From Balneolia bacterium (lineage in GTDB: Bacteria; Bacteroidota; Rhodothermia; Balneolales; Cyclonatronaceae): a stretch of 36,626 nt of DNA. Numbering within the stretch: the first letter of the stretch is position 1; every line of letters starts with the position of its first letter. This document shows positions 34,719 through 36,626 of this stretch, piece after piece. The stretch covers positions 1 through 36,626 of the forward strand of contig JAIUMA010000031.1 of assembly GCA_022565795.1 (NCBI GenBank), read 5' to 3'. The translations under genes and the position numbers were made by a program. The notes under the pieces were generated by a model, which made no database searches, was not told the origin of the DNA, and saw only the letters and a list, made by a program, of their open reading frames with translations.

Positions 34719-35930
34719 ATGAAGACACTGTTTACGCTTGCATGGAGAAACATTTGGCGCCATCCCGGCCGCAGCGGGGTGCTTTTGGCCGCAATCATTG
34801 CCGGACTCTGGGCCGGAGTGGTAACCGTTGGCACCATGAACGGCATGCTGGAGCAGCGGGTGAACTACTTGATTGAAAGCGAGATTACGCATCTTCAGGT
34901 GCATCATCCGGAATTCCGGGTGGAGCGCAGGCCGACTGATTACATTCCGGAAGCGGAGCAAATCACCAATTGGCTGGAGGGTGATGAGCGCGTAGCCGCA
35001 TGGAGTCCGAGGGTAATTGCGGAAGGCATGGTGCAGAGTCCCGTAAAAAGCTCGGGCGTGCGTATCCGCGGTATCGATATCGAAAAGGAAAACCGAACCA
35101 CAACTTTCCACGAGAATATGGTGGAGGGTGATTATATCGATGTCGAAATCCGGAATCCGGTTATTATCGGAAAAGCGCTGGCAGGTGATCATAACCTGCG
35201 TATCGGCAACCGTATCGTGCTAACCTTCGAAGATTTGTCGGGTGATCTGACCTCAGCATCATTCAACATTTCCGGTTTTTTCCGGTCTGCATCCACCGAT
35301 TATGATGAGACCAACGTGTTTGTGCGTTCAGATGACCTCAAGCAGCTGTTAGGCTCAGATGCCATCACCCATGAAATTGCGGTGCTGCTGCACGATGTGG
35401 ACGACGCCCGGGCGGTGGCAGCAGGTTTGAATGAGGAGTTTACGGACATCGAAGCCAGAACCTGGACCGAAATCTCGCCGGAGCTGAGCACGCTGGTGCA
35501 GCTTGGCGGACTGATGCTGTACGTGGTAACGGGCATCATCATGCTGGCATTGGCTTTCGGAATTCTGAACACCATGCTGATGGCCCTGTTCGAACGTCTG
35601 CGCGAAATCGGCATGCTTATTTCCATCGGGATGAGCCGCGCCCGTGTGTTTGTGATGATTATGATGGAGGCGGTGATGCTCACTCTGGCCGGTGCCGGAA
35701 CGGGCATACTGCTGGCCTGGCTGTCGATTGGCTACCTTGGCGATTCGGGCGTGAACTTCGGAAGATTCGCTGAAGGCATAGCCGAAATCGGCTGGGATCC
35801 GGTCGTTTACCCGAGCCTGAGTGCAAATGAATATATAGCGATACTGGCTGTGGTAATCGTAATAAGCCTCGGAGCTTCACTGTATCCGGCCATTAAAGCA
35901 ATCCGGATAAACCCGCTCGAAGAAAAATAA
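34719..35930 (+). CDS. FtsX-type ABC transporter permease 2
   Basis: 403 residues, same architecture as permease 1: LAWRNIWRHPGRSGVLLAAIIAGLWAGVVTVG (helix about 17-40), a periplasmic domain (about 41-255), then LMLYVVTGIIMLALAFGILNTMLMALFERLREIGMLISIGMSRARVF (helix plus FtsX cytoplasmic motif), MIMMEAVMLTLAGAGTGILLAWLSIGYLG, and a last helix AILAVVIVISLGASLYPAIKAIRINPLEE. The F-E-R-L-R-E-I-G-M-L-x-S-I-G motif is the usual contact with the ATPase. Two similar but non-identical permeases suggest a heterodimer like LolC-LolE. It is followed by about 100 bases of dispersed repeats and then the ATPase gene. Confidence 0.94.
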   Translation: MKTLFTLAWRNIWRHPGRSGVLLAAIIAGLWAGVVTVGTMNGMLEQRVNYLIESEITHLQVHHPEFRVERRPTDYIPEAEQITNWLEGDERVAAWSPRVIAEGMVQSPVKSSGVRIRGIDIEKENRTTTFHENMVEGDYIDVEIRNPVIIGKALAGDHNLRIGNRIVLTFEDLSGDLTSASFNISGFFRSASTDYDETNVFVRSDDLKQLLGSDAITHEIAVLLHDVDDARAVAAGLNEEFTDIEARTWTEISPELSTLVQLGGLMLYVVTGIIMLALAFGILNTMLMALFERLREIGMLISIGMSRARVFVMIMMEAVMLTLAGAGTGILLAWLSIGYLGDSGVNFGRFAEGIAEIGWDPVVYPSLSANEYIAILAVVIVISLGASLYPAIKAIRINPLEEK

Positions 35931-36031
35931 AAACTGCGAAAATCTGCGGTATAATCCGTGAAAATCTGTGTCCTTCAGGTTGAACCACAATGTCACAAAG
36001 GCACGAAGAATGAATGTAAAGGTGAACAACA
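35931..36031. repeat. Degenerate CTGTG/CTGCG repeat and CACAAAGGCACGAAG units
   Basis: From 35935, CTGCGAAAATCTGCGG, TAATCCGTG and AAATCTGTGTCCTTC follow one another; the last word also occurs on the minus strand at about 2079-2094. ACCACAATGTCACAAAGGCACGAAG (35984-36008) belongs to a second family whose minus-strand relative is near 26022-26062. Confidence 0.75.
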
Positions 36032-36626
36032 ATGAATGAAATCATAAAAGCTGAAAACCTCAGTAAGGTCTACAATCCGGATACGATTCCTGTTCATGCG
36101 CTGAAGGATGTGAGTCTTTCGGTGGAGAAGGGGGAGTTTACGGCCGTTGTGGGTCCGTCGGGATCGGGGAAGACCACGCTATTGAATATGATTGGAGGGC
36201 TCGATAAACCAAGCTCAGGCACGGTTGAAATAGATGGAGAGATAATCACCGGGATGAAAGACAGCGAGCTGATTGACTTCCGGCTTCAGAACATTGGATT
36301 TGTGTTTCAGCACTATAATCTGATTCCGGTATTTACGGCCCTGGAGAACGTCTCTTTCATCATGCTGCTGCAGAAGCGCGATAAAAAGGAGATGGAGGAG
36401 AGGGCGATGCAGCTGCTGGAAGCCGTTGGTATTGGCGACCGGCCGGATGCGCGTCCGAAGCAGCTTTCGGGTGGTCAGCAGCAGCGCGTGGCCGTTGCGC
36501 GGGCGCTGGCATCGGAACCCAAGTTTATTCTGGCCGACGAGCCCACCGCCAACCTGGATTCCGCATCGGCTATGAATCTGCTCGACATCATGGAAAAAAT
36601 GAACCGGGAGCAGGAGATCACCTTCA
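36032..36626 (+). CDS. ABC transporter ATP-binding protein (3' end outside window)
   Basis: The first 198 residues are visible, starting at ATG 36032 (MNEIIKAENLSKVYNPD). Seen: Walker A GPSGSGKTTLLN, Q-loop FVFQHYNLIP, signature LSGGQQQRVAVARAL, and Walker B ILADEPTANLD with the D-loop. This is the MacB/LolD-type ATPase that drives FtsX-type permeases. It belongs with the two permeases and the LolA-like gene upstream. The frame stays open at the window edge, so the C-terminal part, normally about 30 more residues, lies beyond. Confidence 0.95.
   Translation, partial: MNEIIKAENLSKVYNPDTIPVHALKDVSLSVEKGEFTAVVGPSGSGKTTLLNMIGGLDKPSSGTVEIDGEIITGMKDSELIDFRLQNIGFVFQHYNLIPVFTALENVSFIMLLQKRDKKEMEERAMQLLEAVGIGDRPDARPKQLSGGQQQRVAVARALASEPKFILADEPTANLDSASAMNLLDIMEKMNREQEITF

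Overview
This window looks like a chromosomal segment of a Gram-negative bacterium from the Bacteroidota/Balneolota/Rhodothermota neighbourhood. The reasons are an outer-membrane beta-barrel ending in Phe, weak or absent Shine-Dalgarno sequences at many starts, a short-form GyrB, and several families of degenerate intergenic repeats that I associate with these phyla. The lineage is an inference; no rRNA or tRNA gene is present to fix it. The core genes (mnmG, rsmG, gyrB, gyrA), a perfect parS palindrome, a second near-perfect parS and one consensus DnaA box suggest the segment lies in the origin-proximal part of the chromosome.

Layout. 1-2.0 kb: 3' part of an LVIVD-repeat protein with a strong terminator, a DoxX membrane protein, and a convergent CoA-binding protein. 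2.3-5.1 kb: histidine-degradation pair hutH-hutI. 5.1-5.85 kb: non-coding block with a 179-bp tandem repeat. 5.85-9.45 kb: mnmG, rsmG (with parS inside the reading frame) and a WYL-type regulator, followed by a second parS. 9.45-9.9 kb: intergenic space holding a candidate minus-strand small RNA. 9.9-16.5 kb: a probable redox/oxygen-responsive module made of a sensor kinase with a Cys-rich GAF and a FixL-like PAS, a NarL-type regulator, an array of NarL/NreC-like operator half-sites, a porin-like barrel, two YceI proteins and an Acg-like nitroreductase-fold protein. 16.6-21.2 kb: gyrB-gyrA operon on the minus strand. 21.4-25.5 kb: CPBP protease-like protein, a serine-hydrolase lipoprotein, a PIN/RHH toxin-antitoxin pair lying between the intact 3' end of the hydrolase gene and a diverged second copy of it, and a ZIP metal transporter. 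25.5-26.2 kb: repeat-rich non-coding block. 26.2-31.8 kb: small membrane protein, SDR dehydrogenase, FAD dehydrogenase and a hybrid histidine kinase. 31.9-36.6 kb: GbsR/MarR-type regulator with a 36-bp palindromic operator, then a LolA-like outer-membrane lipoprotein-sorting protein, two FtsX-type permeases and an ABC ATPase cut by the window end.

How genes work together. The 9.9-16.5 kb group is the most interesting. I propose that the kinase senses oxygen or redox state and that the NarL-type regulator binds CCCCTACA half-sites upstream of the porin gene. The target genes would be envelope proteins, with the Acg-like protein as a possible further member; Acg is a NarL-family (DosR) target in Mycobacterium. 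The 31.9-36.6 kb group looks like a self-regulated envelope ABC export or lipoprotein-sorting system.
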